Of a stretch of DNA of 64,000 nt, positions 22,815 to 35,896 are shown one piece after another. Both the position numbers and the translations under genes were made by a program. The notes under the pieces were generated by a model, which had not been told where the DNA came from, searched no databases, and saw nothing but the letters and a program-made list of their open reading frames with translations. Source of the DNA: Antedon mediterranea. Its lineage: Eukaryota; Echinodermata; Crinoidea; Comatulida; Antedonidae. Each line of letters begins with the position of its first letter. Position 1 is the first letter of the stretch. The stretch lies in NCBI RefSeq assembly GCF_964355755.1, contig NC_092674.1, positions 25,384,001-25,448,000 on the forward strand, in the 5' to 3' direction.

Positions 22815-23193
22815 CAATGAAAAGACGTCGTCGATAATGAGGTGGTGCACACATTTGAGAGAGAGATAACGTATACTGTAGGCATAAAATTGACCATGTG
22901 TATCATACTTTTACCTTTTTATTACTTATTGGTAATTGTCCGCCAATCAATATAAACACTGTGTTTCTTCTTACTCCATTGGTCATCCCATTCCGAAATT
23001 TTGAAGCAATAAGAAAAATGGCCTATGCTCAAGACAGTTGTTATGGGCACAATAAATTAAAATACGATGAAAGTTCTTTCTAAATTGGTCAACTTTATTA
23101 ATGCCATAGCTTGAGCGCCTTTCACCGATCGAGCAACTTTCTATGAGAAGAAGAAGTCGTGTCACATAAGAATATAATAAACGGCTCTGATTG

Positions 23194-23315
23194 TTAAGCT
23201 TTGGTTCCCACTAGGGCGTACCGCGTAATTTTACCAATCACAAGCTATGGATAATCCAAACTGATGCTTGTCATGGTCAACTCGCTTGCGTTGTCTAGTG
23301 GGAACCAAGCTTTAG
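23194..23315. mobile_element. MITE with AAGCTTTGGTTCCCACTAG ends, unit B
   Basis: Same insertion as 7766-7886. Confidence 0.75.
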
Positions 23316-24296
23316 CGCTATCTGCCATTCATTTTAATACTGCACGCCTTTATATTGGGACCGGTAGTGATATTTATTTCCGTACACAAGTCCTCGTCAT
23401 GAAACATCACAAAATAAACATGAATATTCATTAGTCATATCCATATCCAAGGTGTGATGTAAGAATTGAGCTAACTACAATTCGCTAATGCGAACAATGC
23501 TTTCTGTTGAGCCGTCTGTTTTTGTCCAATCGATTAGACAAATCCCATGAGCAACTTATTTTTACTTTATGGTGATAATAGTGAGAGAGATTATTTAGAG
23601 GGTTAGGTTTTAGTTATATTTAGGAAGTAGTTCGGCTATCTTTCACATAAGTGGTCCCCAACTTATGTACGAAAAAAAAATCGCGACCCCGTAATCCAAC
23701 TGTGTTTCACGTACAGTAAGCCTTATGCGAAATTTTGTAACTAGACTGGAGAGATTTGAATGAAACCTAGCCACAATGACCCTAACTCATGATTTTGTTT
23801 TCACGAAACAGTATGCTAAGACAGTACCGAAACCATCAGTAAAATCAAGCATTTCGAGAAGAAACGTAACTGATGTTTCCCATGAAGATGAGAGTGTTTG
23901 GCCATTTTCAACGAATGGAAACATGTCGAAGAAATTTTTCCATATTCCCGTACAACGGTTGTAGCAGTGAAAGACGGTATCAAGGTATATGCATGTACAT
24001 ACAACTGATTTCGAAAAAAGTAAAACGCAATGGCTGATGTAAATCGGAATTTGAATCATAATATAAACTTGTTGTATATATAGCATGATAATTTAAATTT
24101 TCCAGATCAAGGTTATCGCCTGTAATGTTATCTGGTAATCGTTACAAACAGTATCAAAGACCTAGTCCAGGATTCGCTGTAGCACCACGTCTGCGTCTGC
24201 CAAAGAAACCAGTACCACAACCTAAAGGAGCCAGGTCAATGCCTGGCTCTTCAATTATTCGTTATAACAGACAGCGAGGTGGTCACCCACAGTTAA

Positions 24297-24922
24297 AGCC
24301 CCATTCCCTACGTTTTTTAGATCTATTTTAAGATCACAAACTATATTTAATGTAAAAATAATACTATATGGTCCTATTGCGATAACTTTTTTCGTCTTTA
24401 AACGGTTAAAAATGTGAAAAATAAATCGATTCTAATAATTATAGAGGCCCGCTATAAATCCCAAAATGCATTGCGCGCGGATTGATATTTTTGTTTTTCA
24501 CCTGTAATTCGCCCACTTTTCGATCGATCGTGAAGCCAAAACAAATGGAAGACTCCTAACTTTTCAGCGAAAATACCGGGTTTTCCCTAATTTGTATCAA
24601 CGGAGTCAGGCAAAAATAGAAAGACAATTAATGCAGCAACTATACAACGTCAGGCTAGGTATATAGCTAGCGTACGATGTTCGTACGTTATCGATGTTTA
24701 CCAGCTAGGCCTACAAAACTAAGCCTAGCTAGGCTAGGCCTAAGACCGTCCACGAGAGGTCGATCGCCGCGAGCTACTTAGGTAGTGCATTGTTTCTCAC
24801 TTTTTATCATAATTTACCATAAAACGTAAATTTAAGACAAGGAATGACATGGTTTAATGTTTTTAAAGTGATATATATGTATTATTTTCCAAAAAACGTC
24901 CAAAATTGCAGGGAAGGGGTCT
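24297..24922. mobile_element. MITE in TTAA site, piggyBac-like, only in unit B
   Basis: Flanked by TTAA at 24293-24296 and 24923-24926; unit A has one TTAA at 8882-8885. Inverted tips AGCCCCATTCCCT and the complement of AGGGAAGGGGTCT. TTAA target duplication is the mark of piggyBac. No transposase ORF. Confidence 0.8.
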
Positions 24923-24975
24923 TTAAGGTGAGTTTCAGTACAAGCATGTACCTTTAACTGTCATGAAACACGTAT

Positions 24976-25133
24976 AGAACGCCGTTACTTCCTTCTTCGG
25001 CTCTTTTACCATTACGTTCGGCACTTTCACCATTTCATACGGCTCTGGTAAAAGAGCCGTATAAAATGATGAAAGAGCCAAATGGTAAAGGGCCGAATGG
25101 TAAACGAGCCGAATAAGGCAGTAACGGCGTTCC
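24976..25133. mobile_element. Foldback MITE in intron of the basic-protein pseudogene, unit B
   Basis: Same insertion as 8935-9092. Confidence 0.75.
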
Positions 25134-26215
25134 ATAGACACGTCTGAGACTGCAGATGACCAATAAGCATAAACACAATGTCTAAAATAAAATCATTGGT
25201 CGTCGAAAAAACAATAAAAATGCATAATTACAACCTGTTTAGTTACCATAGGCATAATATTAAAAGGATGCTGATCAGTATTATCTTTATTTAAACAGCC
25301 GGTCACTGCCAACTCCAACAATCACGACGCCCAGGTCACATTGTAGAACTAGTACAAACTCTTCTGATGCCTTCCAAGAAGGCAGGCTTCAAAGTCGATT
25401 ACCCGCTCGGCGCGAAAGACTTTTGTCAGCAAGGGAACCCCACAACGAAGGTCCAAGGATAGTATATACTTTTGGAAATATGCAAGTGTATGAAGACTGA
25501 AGGCCATTTATAAGTAATTAATATTATTATAATGTAGATATATTTTTAAAATCTTAGCCTTTAAACCGCCATGGAAGGACCGAGAGCCTTCCAATATCAT
25601 TCGTGCAATATAATAGGATAGGCTTAAGTTAGAAAAAAAATACAACTTATAACCACAATAATTCCCCTGTCGTAATCAGCTCCACAGTCGAGACCGAAGC
25701 CAATTAAACGTGCTATAAGCCTAAACAAAAATCATGTTTTGATGAAAAAATGATTCATATTGAAAAAAATAAACCCATTCAACCTATTCAATATCTATTA
25801 AAGCGGAAGTAAATAATATAAATAATAAATTAAAGCTATAATAAAGATGATAATATATTGAAAGCAATTAGAGGCCATGGTAGGGCAAATACATTGTGTA
25901 GAAAATCGACGAATCTGGATTCAAATAATATATAGACTAAATGCAAGGAATGTTTGGGGGAAAAAAATGATCGATACTGGAAACCGGTTTACAGTAGTTT
26001 ATAGTATAAACACATAACCATGTGCATTAATAGAGATAGTCTATGCAGTTTATATCAACGTAAGAACAGACGGCTGGATTAAAAAACAACCAAGACGTTT
26101 CTTATGGAGACTAACCATTCAAAATTTCAAACCGTAGTAAAATCACGAGACAGAGCTGCTCAGTCTTAAATGTAAGTATACTTGTTTTAGAGAAACTGTT
26201 ATTTATTATGATGTA

Positions 26216-26380
26216 ATAATAATAATAAATGAATATTTATATAGCGCCGGTATCCTCCACCCATGTGGCGCTCATGGCGCTTTGTGCATTAACAACGTGC
26301 GAGAACATCAGCGAATAGCGACGTCTTTAGGTTGGTCTTGAAACTGTTTAGACTAGTTGAGCATTTAACTGTTGCTGGTA
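26216..26380 (+). mobile_element. SINE-like or small dispersed repeat, only in unit B
   Basis: Unit A runs straight through this point near 11080. The insert starts with (AAT)n and carries TTTATATAGCGCC...GGCGCTCATGGCGCTTTG, a motif I associate with widespread short repeats in marine animals. No promoter boxes identified. Confidence 0.45.
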
Positions 26381-26784
26381 CTGTATCTAAGTTTATTCAG
26401 GTTTCCGTGACAATCCAGCACTTAGTAAAGTGATAGTGGGATGTATTTTAAGGCATCTATTTATATTCGGTCGTCATCGAAATTGTTCAACCCAAAAATA
26501 CAGTATGGTAGTTTGTTCCATTTTAAGCAACGGTGTATGGAACGCGAGAAGTGCAATAAATGATTATTTGTTTTCTTCAGGTAGTCGTTGTTAGCGTAAC
26601 AATAATGGTATATAGAACGCGAAAAATGCAGTAGAACGATTATTTGATATTTTCTGTACTCGCTGTTGATAGTCATTTAGTTCATTATTTTGTTGTTACA
26701 GGCCACTATGCTTATGTGTATTTGTTCTGAATTATGGTATAATAACAGTATGTGATTAATAATATTTAATTGAAGTTGTATTAT

Positions 26785-26790
26785 TTTATT
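26785..26790 (-). promoter_or_regulatory. Polyadenylation signal, gene C
   Basis: AATAAA on the minus strand in the conserved 3' block, as in gene B. Confidence 0.55.
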
Positions 26791-28014
26791 GTTCAAAATA
26801 CATCAATAACTAACTCGTGAGGCCATTTCAGTTTCAGAGGAACTTATTTTTATTTCGCCAACTATACGCTAAAGCTTGTTACACAAAGCAATAGCATCAT
26901 CTACCGTATATTTTGAATAATGAATATCATTTGTTAAGAAAAATGTATCCAGTATAGCTTGTTACACAAAGCAATAACATCATCTAACGTATATTTTGAA
27001 TAATGAATATCATTTTTTAAGAAAAATGTATGCAGTATAGGCCTAATTATAGCCTCAAAATCATAAGAAGATAGTATCTTATCTTGTGCACACAACGCAT
27101 GATAACTCGTGGTTATCAACATATGGCGGACATTTGAGTGACCCACATTTTCCGACGGCAGGATAGATTACAAAGCCATTTTTATCCATTTTTGAATTAT
27201 CCCTACTTTGAGGAGAGCCGTCGACGCAAAGGTATTCATGGGTGGCCTTGTGATGAGTACAACCACCCATTAATAAACCTTCGTACTCCTTGGTCCAGCC
27301 TTCAGGGCATGTACGTTTAGCTGGGATCATTATACTTGCTGATCAACCTTTTGCTAGACACACTGCGCAAGCTGGATCCGTGTCATGTACGTCATTCCAC
27401 TGAGGGTATTGATCGGACGCCGTTTGGTACTCAGCACCATACACTTCAGCCCTATGAGAGCCGTTCGCCACCATTCGCTCGTCGTATTCAGGTTTCTCGG
27501 GTAAACACAGTGGGTTTGTACCAGCTCCAGTTTGCATAAAGTGCCCTCCTCCAAGATACCCTAAACATTATTATTCAAAACAGTAAAACAATAAACGTGG
27601 TAATCATAATGTAAGGTGTAACAAAATTGTCGGTGCCCAAATCCGACGCAACCATACAATTGCGGCCTAGAAATAGAATCTGCTTTTCATGTTGTAGTTG
27701 AGTATTTTAACAAGCCGACACTTGTTATTACTTGATAATAGAGACTTTACGAAACACGACGGGAAGCCACAGGACGGTGCGATCATGAATAATTTATGCA
27801 TGAGCTTTAACAAAGTAGGCGGAGCTTAGTGTGAAATTCCGTCGTCTTAACTTTTTGAGGACGATAAAGTTGCCATTTTCCCGTTTACGGAGAACGAATT
27901 GAACAAATATACATATAACCTTAAATATACAGTTCAAATTACACTTAAACGTTGAAAAAATATTTGAACTTAAAATTTAATTGTTTAACGAAATAACATT
28001 TTTATTGGGTTAAA

Positions 28015-28185
28015 ATGGCTGTGTTAAAAGCAATACATTCTGCGAGGCGTTTGAATTCGATGCTCCTAGCTAGGAAGGCCTATGCTGTTCCACCAGAGCT
28101 AAGCGATTCAGAAGGGCCCACGCCGCAAGACACGGGAGGGGGAGAGGGATACTATCGGTCATCGTCTTCACGCAAGGGCTCGTAA
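28015..28185 (+). CDS. 56-codon ORF with mitochondrial-presequence-like N-terminus, unit C copy
   Basis: Open over the full 56 codons in the most diverged unit; one Cys-to-Tyr difference near the C-terminus relative to A and B. In intron 3 of gene C on the opposite strand, as in unit B. Confidence 0.45.
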   Translation: MAVLKAIHSARRLNSMLLARKAYAVPPELSDSEGPTPQDTGGGEGYYRSSSSRKGS

Positions 28186-29703
28186 CTAATAAAACGGCTA
28201 TGTTGACTGTATATGATTTTGCGCTCTAGCGAACACAAGATATATTCATCGTCCTCCCCTAACCGTCGTTAGTTAAAAGTCCTTTAAAGTGAGGTGGACG
28301 ACCCAAGGTGAAATGCGCTGGTGACGTTCGGGAAGTTTAAAGGCAAGGAGAGAGGGAGGGGCGATGAAACCGAAAATAAGTATAAAGTGTAAATAAAAAT
28401 AATGTTCAAAACAACATTTTATCACAAGTTTTATGTAAATTCATAATTTACATTTTGTTCAACCTTTTATATATACTGTACACATAGGCCTAGTACTATG
28501 GGTTTGAATGGTGGATCTTATGAATAATAATGCTGTTTGTGATTTTAAAATTAATAACATTGATTTATTTTCACTTACCAACGTATACGATTTCTGAAGA
28601 ATTTGGGGTGCAGTCCTTCCGACCCCAATGAATATACTCAACATAATTGTTAATGTTATTTGTAAAAGCTGTAAATAATAAATTACATTATACTGACAAC
28701 AGATATTCCTTCAAAAATCATTACTTTTAAGGCTGTAATTGTGAAATAGAATTAACTGTAAACTTGTTACCAAATGTAATGCGAAATAATTTGACCAACC
28801 ACGATCTACTTTAATCGCATTGGAACGATATAGAGTCATGTTACCCCATCAGAGCCTACACAATACACTCTAGGGTAAGGGTTAGAAGGCAGAAATTTTG
28901 CTGGATAAGGGACCTTGGTGGCCCCGAGCCTCCAGATCTGCTTCTGTAATAATTGTGTAATAAATCAAATTCCATAACTTATTAATTTTGTAATAGTTTT
29001 AGAGCAAATTACGTCACAACGTATACACGCTTAGAATTTTTCAGAGGTTATAATTATTAATTTTGTAATAGTTAAGAACAATTCTCATAACTTATTCACT
29101 CTTAGAATTTTTCAGAGGTTTATATAAATTTCAGGGGTCTGGGTGATTATAAAATAGGATATTCTCCGTGTACAAATGGTTTAGAGATGAGAATAACAAA
29201 GAACACGTGGTCTTAAAACTCGATAACTAATTGAAAATGATATATTTTTTTTTAATTATTAAGGGCAATGTCACAATTAGATAATTTTTATTGTCTAAAA
29301 AAAAAACAAATATCAACACACAACACGCTTACCTTTGTCACCGAAAAGGAAATTCCGGATTACTCCGCCATTGTTTTTAGAGGCCTTTATAATAATAATT
29401 AATATAAAATATTATGATTAATTTAATTCTTCACCATCCATAAGATAATTAATTTCAAGTATATATAAATGTGTCTTTTTAAAACTTTAATTAACGACTT
29501 ATCTAGCCGGTCGTGTCCTTATTACAAATGATTTCGATAAACTGCAGAAAAACGTGCACAATGGTCAAATTTGTTTTAATTACGAACATGTATTATTATA
29601 ATTTGCCTTGCCTGTGTAAGAAAGACATAATAATTATTCATATAAGAGAAATTATTTATTTTTCATTAAGAAATGTTACATATTAATACATGGATAGAAG
29701 TAT

Positions 29704-30250
29704 AGATGTATTGTCCCTTGAAACACACAAAAATGAAGGTCAAAATATACTAAATTTTAATTGGCCATATCAAAGTAATATTAAAGTTATTCACTTTAAG
29801 TCGAAAATTCGAGCCAAAAACAAAAATTTTATGTAATTAACAGCTAAATTAATTTGATTACATTTCTTCTGGAAAATAGTCACGAGCAAAAGTAAACAAA
29901 GATTTCAAACAGTAAGTATACATTATGCATGATGTTAATTAGGATTGTTTACAACTCTTCATGGTTGAGAAGGTGTTTTCACACAGATCGCGAGGAAGTT
30001 TTATGATTATGCATACAGAGTAGCCAAATAAGCGCATTGCATTATAAGATATGTTTTGATCGAAAACTTTGACTGGAAGTCAAAGTTATTTTTTGAACCA
30101 AAAAACGTCTGTATTTCAGTTAAATGATTTTTTTTTTGACTAATTTTTGGTGAAAGTTATTAACTATTATGATACTTCAAAATGACCCACTTTTTTTCGA
30201 AATCTTTTTATTTTTATTTTTTGGGAATTTGACAAAGGGACAATACATCT
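29704..30250. mobile_element. MITE with AGATGTATTGTCCC ends, only in unit C
   Basis: Inverted tips AGATGTATTGTCCC and GGGACAATACATCT. Absent from A and B at the equivalent place. The tips resemble those of the 701-927 element (GGGGACAATACATCTTTA), so both belong to one family. Lies in intron 1 of gene C. Confidence 0.7.
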
Positions 30251-30844
30251 TTAACTTTTCAGTTTTTGAATAAAGTGTATAATAGGCCTATAGGCTAATA
30301 ATGGGGTTTTTGGACTTTCTCGGATGCATGTACAATTTTGATATGACTCTAAAATACATTTTGTGATTATATAGCCATTAGTATAAACCAGACTACATAA
30401 AATATAACAATATAATATAATATAATAAATCCAAAGGCAAATTACTGAAAATAATGAAAATGCTGTGGGTATCAGTGGCTGGATCTCAATGGAGATACAA
30501 AATAAAATAAGCGAAAAGCTAAATCAAAACAATAAAATAAAACAGCCAGAAAATTTAGCAGTTTTCGGGCTGGGGCAACACTATTATCATGAGTGAAAGT
30601 TAGAGTACTTGGACAAAGTAGATAGTATAAACAGACAAGCGCTGTCTGAGTGGACTATGATAATTTTAATAAAAAAGAGTTAATAAAAAGTCATAATCTT
30701 GATTAAGGTTCTTACCTTGGCTTCGGTTAGCAAAATCAGGCAATACCCAAAAATGACGGTACCTTTGAAGATCTTCATTTTCTTGTTGGTTGTTGGTTTG
30801 TACACCTTTAAAGCTGATGTAATGAAAATGTAAAACTGATTCTG

Positions 30845-30851
30845 TTTTATA
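30845..30851 (-). promoter_or_regulatory. TATA box, gene C
   Basis: TATAAAA on the minus strand, 67 bp upstream of the ATG. Confidence 0.6.
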
Positions 30852-31139
30852 GGCCTACTAACAACAGGTGCGCGGTCAGTAATTGGTGCTAGGTGTTGCA
30901 AAATAAATAAAATCATATTTCTAATAATATTGAAAATTAGTGTTCAAATAATAATATTTCTAATTAAAAACTTATCTGATTTAGTTATTGAATACAAAAA
31001 TGTGTACTGTTCCAGTTACACAATATAGTGTGTGTTTTGAAAGGTGGCCAAATTTCGTTTTTCCGCGAATGTTTACTATTCAAAATAACAAATCTAAAAA
31101 TGTCACTTTAATTGGTCGAGTATTAACTTCCCAGAATTA

Positions 31140-31592
31140 CTAGGGTCTAGGTTTTTGCAAAGCTTGGCCCAACAATACCATCACCATTATATTCGAAAAC
31201 CACAACGTGTTACTCTGTTGGTACTCTTTTTGATATTCGTCGCTGCAGAACAGAATCTTCTTTTCAATCATATATATCCCACTTGTTACCAGAATCTGGA
31301 ATAACTTACTCGGTGAAATTTGCAACTTAGATATTTCTGTTAGTTACTTCTTTTAAAACCAAATTATTAAACCATCTCAGTACTTATTTTTTAAATAGTT
31401 TTGATGTTGAAAACGTGTGTCGCCTTTTGAAGATGCTTTAATTGTAAAATGTAATTTTTTTGTGCTCTTTTCTGGGTTGACCAACTAGCATAGGTGTTTA
31501 GTATCTGTTTGTTCTTTCCTTGCCGTTTATATTTTGTTTATTTTTTTCTATGTATGGCAGAAATTGAATAAAATAAAAAAATGAAATATTTG
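31140..31592 (+). mobile_element. LINE 3'-end fragment, unit C
   Basis: Copy of 3840-4213 upstream of gene C, with an extra segment near 31157-31205 not seen in A or B. Confidence 0.55.
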
Positions 31593-32094
31593 GGAACACC
31601 ACTACCATATTTGGGTACATCACACTTTTTTGTCAAACTAGTTTTGATAGTGTAGACGGAGCTTTATATAAGCTTAGAATTGTTTTCTTCATAGTGATAC
31701 CGAGTTTTTTCTAAACGGTAATTATGTAATTTTCATACCATCAATGTCTCATTAAATAATACCGTATCATTTACACCACAGACTTTTGTACTAATTCATT
31801 AATCAATGATGTTAGAATTGATAAAGTGTTGCATGAGAAGCATTTAAAATGTTTTAAATAAGCGTGTTTCCACCTGAAATTTCATCAGAACAGAAATTAC
31901 ATAGGATACATAATCACAAAAATGTCATTGAAACTTCATAAAAATTATCAAATGTAAAAAAAACACACAAAAAACAGTATTTATAAAATATGTATTTTCT
32001 AAAATGGTGTCGCTCTGCTCTTTGAGATGCGCAAACGCAGTTTTTTCTGATTTTTGGAAGGATTGATTACAGTATGTCAAACCTTTTCTGACTA

Positions 32095-32307
32095 AGGCGT
32101 GGTTCCCACTAGCGACGCAACGTAACGCAACCTACGCAACGTAAGAAAATGCCCTTCCGATAATTGTGTTTGCTCCCGCCTGCATAAAATCAAACCTGCA
32201 ACTTTACAGCACTGTTCCGTTGTCGGTTCACACTAGTGATTACACAATACAGCACCTTGCGTCGATACGTCGCTGCGTTGCGTTGCGTTCTAGTGGGAAC
32301 CACGCTT
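32095..32307. mobile_element. MITE with GGTTCCCACTAG ends, unit C
   Basis: Independent insertion, inverted relative to 7158. Units A and B have an uninterrupted CTGACTAAGGTTATACC at the equivalent site, giving a direct empty site. Confidence 0.75.
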
Positions 32308-32311
32308 AATT

Positions 32312-34387
32312 AAGGTTATACCACATCAGATTAACCAGGGATCATTTCACTCGTCCCTGTATTAACCTTGTTATTTTATTATCTGTACTCAAAGTAACCA
32401 GTTTGTTCAAAAACACATTGCTTTCTTCTGTGATGTTTAGATCACCCGGTTTCTGGGTACTGTATGTTGTGAATAAACAGTAATTAAAATGTGAATAATT
32501 GTAATGATCATGGCATTTGAGATACCGCGAAAACTGCCAAGTGGCTATGCAAATTCAAGTGAGGCCTTTTTAACTGTTTGCATGTCAGTGTACTGTTATT
32601 GAACTGATATAGCCTTGGGTTATTTTAAATATACAAACGACTGAACAACCACAACAAATTATACGAATAATTAACGAATAATTAATGTTTCTCTGAACTT
32701 GCGAAAAGTAGGTAAGCGGTGCCGTTGTACAGCGGTCTTTAATTGGAGAGAGTCTTTAACTTGATGGAGACACCCGGTTTCTAAGTACTGTATGTTGTGA
32801 ATAAACACAATAATTAAAATGTGAATAATTGTAATAATCGTGGCATCTGTGATACCGCGAAAACTGCCAAGGTAGGTAAGCGGGGTCGCGGTACAGCGGT
32901 CTTCAATTGGAGGGAGTCTTTAACTTGAGGGAGACGATTTATTTTTAGTCGTGTGCAACGCGACATTACAGCTCACTATATCGGTCTGTAGGTCGGTCGG
33001 TCAGTAAACACTAATTTAAATTTGAGCACGCGACTGCAGCCATGTACAGTATGGCCTTGTATTGTTTAAGCACGTGAAAGAAAACAAAGTCAAGTGGATA
33101 GAATGAATGCAAATACAAATGATGCCTTTTAAACTTTCCGCGTGCCAATATTTATTGAACTTATATAACCCTAAATTATTTTAAATATACAAACTTCTGA
33201 ACAACCACAACAAATTTAAGAAAATATTATTGGTTTATTATTTCAACCAATATTTACTTTTGTACCAAAATAACATGCATCATATTTGTTTGGCCAAATT
33301 GCAAGAATTGCGACCCTAGTAATGGCGCCAATTCCGTGAGAAAGTAATTTTAGATTTATTTTGAATAGTAAATATTCGAGGAAAACTAAAATTTGGCCAC
33401 CTTTCAAAACACACACTATATTATGTAACTGGAACAGTACCGTACACATTTTCGTATTCAATAACAAAACTAAATCAGATACGTTTTAATTATAAATATT
33501 AGAGTAGGCCTATTCAAACTTCTGACAAATCAGAAAAACAAATTTGTGCGTGTATAGGTGTATTATTTCAACCGATATTAACTTTTGTACCAAAATAACA
33601 TGCATTATTTTTGGGCCAAATTCCAAGAACTACGACCCTAGTAATGTCGCCGATTCCGAGAAAGTAATACACAACCAATTAGAGTGAAATTTTAGATTTG
33701 ATTTGAATAGTAAATATTTTAGGAAATCAAACATTTGGAATTGGAATTATGGCACAAAGGTGCATGAACCATATTTTATCTGCCACGTTTCAAAACAAAT
33801 ACACTAAAACTGGAAGAGTAGGCCTACACATTTTGTATTCAATAACAAAACTTAGATACGTTTTAATTATAAATGTTAGAGGAGTATATAAGTAGTATTA
33901 ATTTTCAATATAATTATAATATTTTTAAGTAGTTTATATATACTGCTTTTACGGATTTTTTTTAAAGCTTTTCTAACTTTACAAGTCCTTGATTGACAGC
34001 GAAGTGTTTAAGATGATATCGTGTTGCTGAACTTCCGACAGCATAATAAAATTAAAATAAACTCGAGTTTGATAAAAAAAAAAAAACATTGTTGGTTCGT
34101 TGTTACGCCGAACAACCTCATCAGTTAAATGAAATACGGTCTTTTAGACGACACCTTCTGCCTGTTTAACAACGAAGTAGAAGCTAACAAATTCCATCGA
34201 TTCCTTAACTCAAGACACAATAATACAACTTTACAACAAAGAAATAAATAACAAATACGATTTCTGTAACATCAGTATTTAGGAAGAAAACTTACAGTGG
34301 TCTCTTTTTAGGATATTTTAGTTTCTGTCCCATGTTGTATAAAACAAGATTAGTCAATATCCTGTTAGATAGACTGTACAAAATGCA
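32312..34387. other. AT-rich unit C flank without genes
   Basis: Matches the unit A stretch from about 4726 to 7080, then diverges at about 33920. A CGGTCGGTC repeat copy lies at 32945-33060. No gene seen. Confidence 0.5.
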
Positions 34388-35053
34388 CTTATATTACCTA
34401 GAATAGCGTATGCTATCACAGTATGGGGTGCTACTTCTGCTACAAATTTAAACCGTATACATATTCTTCAGAAAAAAGCACTTAGAAATATTTGTCATGT
34501 TCATTTTATGCATCCTTCTCATCCACTTTTTATTTCGACCCAAACATTAAATATTTTTTACCTTTATACGAAACACACTGCTATATTTATGTATCAATAT
34601 AAACATAATCTATTACCTGAATCATTTAATAACTTATTTAGTACATCTGCCTCATTCCATAATTACTCAACTAGAAACAGGTCAAACTACTGTCCACAAC
34701 TAAAACGCACCAAAGTCGGACAGCAATGTATTTCCTACCAAGGAACACATATTTGGAATAATTTAACAAACTATATAAAACAATCCCCCACTTTAAGTTT
34801 GTTTAAACAGAGATTAAAGCAATATTATAACAATAGAAATATTTAAGTTAAGTAAATCACATTATGTTATTTTGGTTTGTTCTTTTTTGTTTGTACTAAT
34901 TGTTTGATCTTTTTTTTTAGGGTTACATGCTTAAAGCACTTGTGCCTATTTTGTATCCCATTCTATTATCTTATTATTTGTATTGTATTTGTATATGTTT
35001 TTATTTTGATTATGGAATAAAAATGTCGATGAAGTGAATTCATAAAAAAAAAA
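34388..35053 (+). mobile_element. LINE 3' end with poly(A), plus strand
   Basis: Frame 34388-34846 is open and reads LILPRIAYAITVWGATSATN, QKKALRNICH, then GTHIWNNL and a stop: the C-terminal part of a non-LTR reverse transcriptase. A 3'UTR and an A-run at about 35043-35054 follow. 5'-truncated. Confidence 0.75.
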
Positions 35054-35872
35054 AATCAATAATACTTGGATATGTTTACTTAAGTTAACACCCACAAATT
35101 TAGGACGTCAATCGCTATTATGCTAACAAACAAACAACGCAAGTGCTATACTTAGCAAAAATGAACGCAAGAACAGACAACGTCACGACAAAGCAGAAAT
35201 GAACGTATGTTTTGGAGAGGCTAACTATAAATTTAAACCTTGGAAACCACGAGACACAGCTAGCCGTTTTAAAATGTAGATAAATACCGGAACTTTAGGC
35301 CCTATATTTATTAGGTAACGTATCAAGTTTATTTAGGTTTTTGTGACAATGTTTTACCAGCAGTAAAGTGGTATTGGAATGCTATAGGTCATAGACATTG
35401 TCCAACTATGATGTACTGTACACAGTACGGAATCTATGCCATTTTTAAAAGAATAAAATTATTTATGGAGCGCATAAAGTTTAATAATTTAGTATTGGTT
35501 TCCTTTGGTAGTCGTTGTTGATAGCCATTTAGTTCATTAATTTTGTTATTATAGGCCTACTATGCCTATGTGTATTTGTTCTGAATTGTATAATAAAAGT
35601 ATGCGATTAATTGTTTCTTGAAGTTGTGTTATTTTATTGTTTAAAATACATCAATAACTAACTCGTGAAGCCATTTTAATTTCAACCCTGGTTTTATTTC
35701 GCCAACTATGCGCTAAAGCACAAAGCAATAGCATCATCTACCGTGAATAATAGATATCATTTGTTAAGAAAAATGTATCCATATATGATAGTACTTTTAT
35801 ATATATAACACATAAATAACTTCCTGTCATTTGATTGGACGAATTTTGGTCATATGGCGTGTAATAGTACGC

Positions 35873-35896
35873 ACTATTAAACGATCGTTTAATAGT
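35873..35896. repeat. Perfect 24-bp palindrome in a dispersed repeat
   Basis: ACTATTAAACGA followed by its complement. The preceding bases (TGTCATTTGATTGGACGA, CATATGGCGTG.AATAGTAC) recur inverted at about 50899-50990 in an intron of the lectin gene. Confidence 0.65.

Larger units (their letters stand above)
23776..25500 (+). pseudogene. Basic-protein gene, unit B copy, broken three times
   Basis: Counterpart of 8344-9455. First exon (acceptor before 23812) has a one-base insertion near 23930, replacing TCGTCGAATTCT by TCGAAGAAATTTT and giving an early stop. In the second exon 22 nt are missing just after the acceptor near 24111. A 626-bp transposon sits in the TTAA at the end of that exon, one base before the splice donor. 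The third exon (25299-25500) is still open. Confidence 0.75.
13423..28028. repeat. Segmental tandem repeat, unit B
   Basis: Second copy of the array unit, offset 13422 from unit A and 14606 from unit C at the 56-codon ORF. It is longer than A because of private insertions at 20478-22116, 24297-24922 and 26216-26380, and an internal duplication around 14880-15440. It has lost about 250 bp near 16045 (equivalent to about 2085-2320 in A). Confidence 0.9.
27079..30778 (-). pseudogene. Short-chain collagen C4-like gene C, premature stop
   Basis: Exons 30716-30778, 29333-29384, 28579-28668 and 27079-27560 keep the frame and splice sites of gene B (687 nt). The last exon has TGA at 27343-27345 where gene B has CGA, a C-to-T change at a CpG. 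It removes the last 87 of 228 residues, including about half of the cysteines. In exon 2 the conserved Trp of VIWNF is Arg and a nearby Ile is Leu. The stop is in the last exon, so the mRNA might escape decay and make a truncated protein. TATA box at 30845-30851 is kept. Probably a young pseudogene, or a polymorphic null allele. Confidence 0.8.
28029..33920. repeat. Segmental tandem repeat, unit C (diverged)
   Basis: Third, more divergent copy. Similarity to A and B runs with gaps to about 33920 and then stops. It lacks three mobile elements that A and B share (701-927, 1303-2825 and 5108-5710 in A coordinates), so it supplies empty sites for them. The basic-protein gene has no counterpart here. 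Confidence 0.85.
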
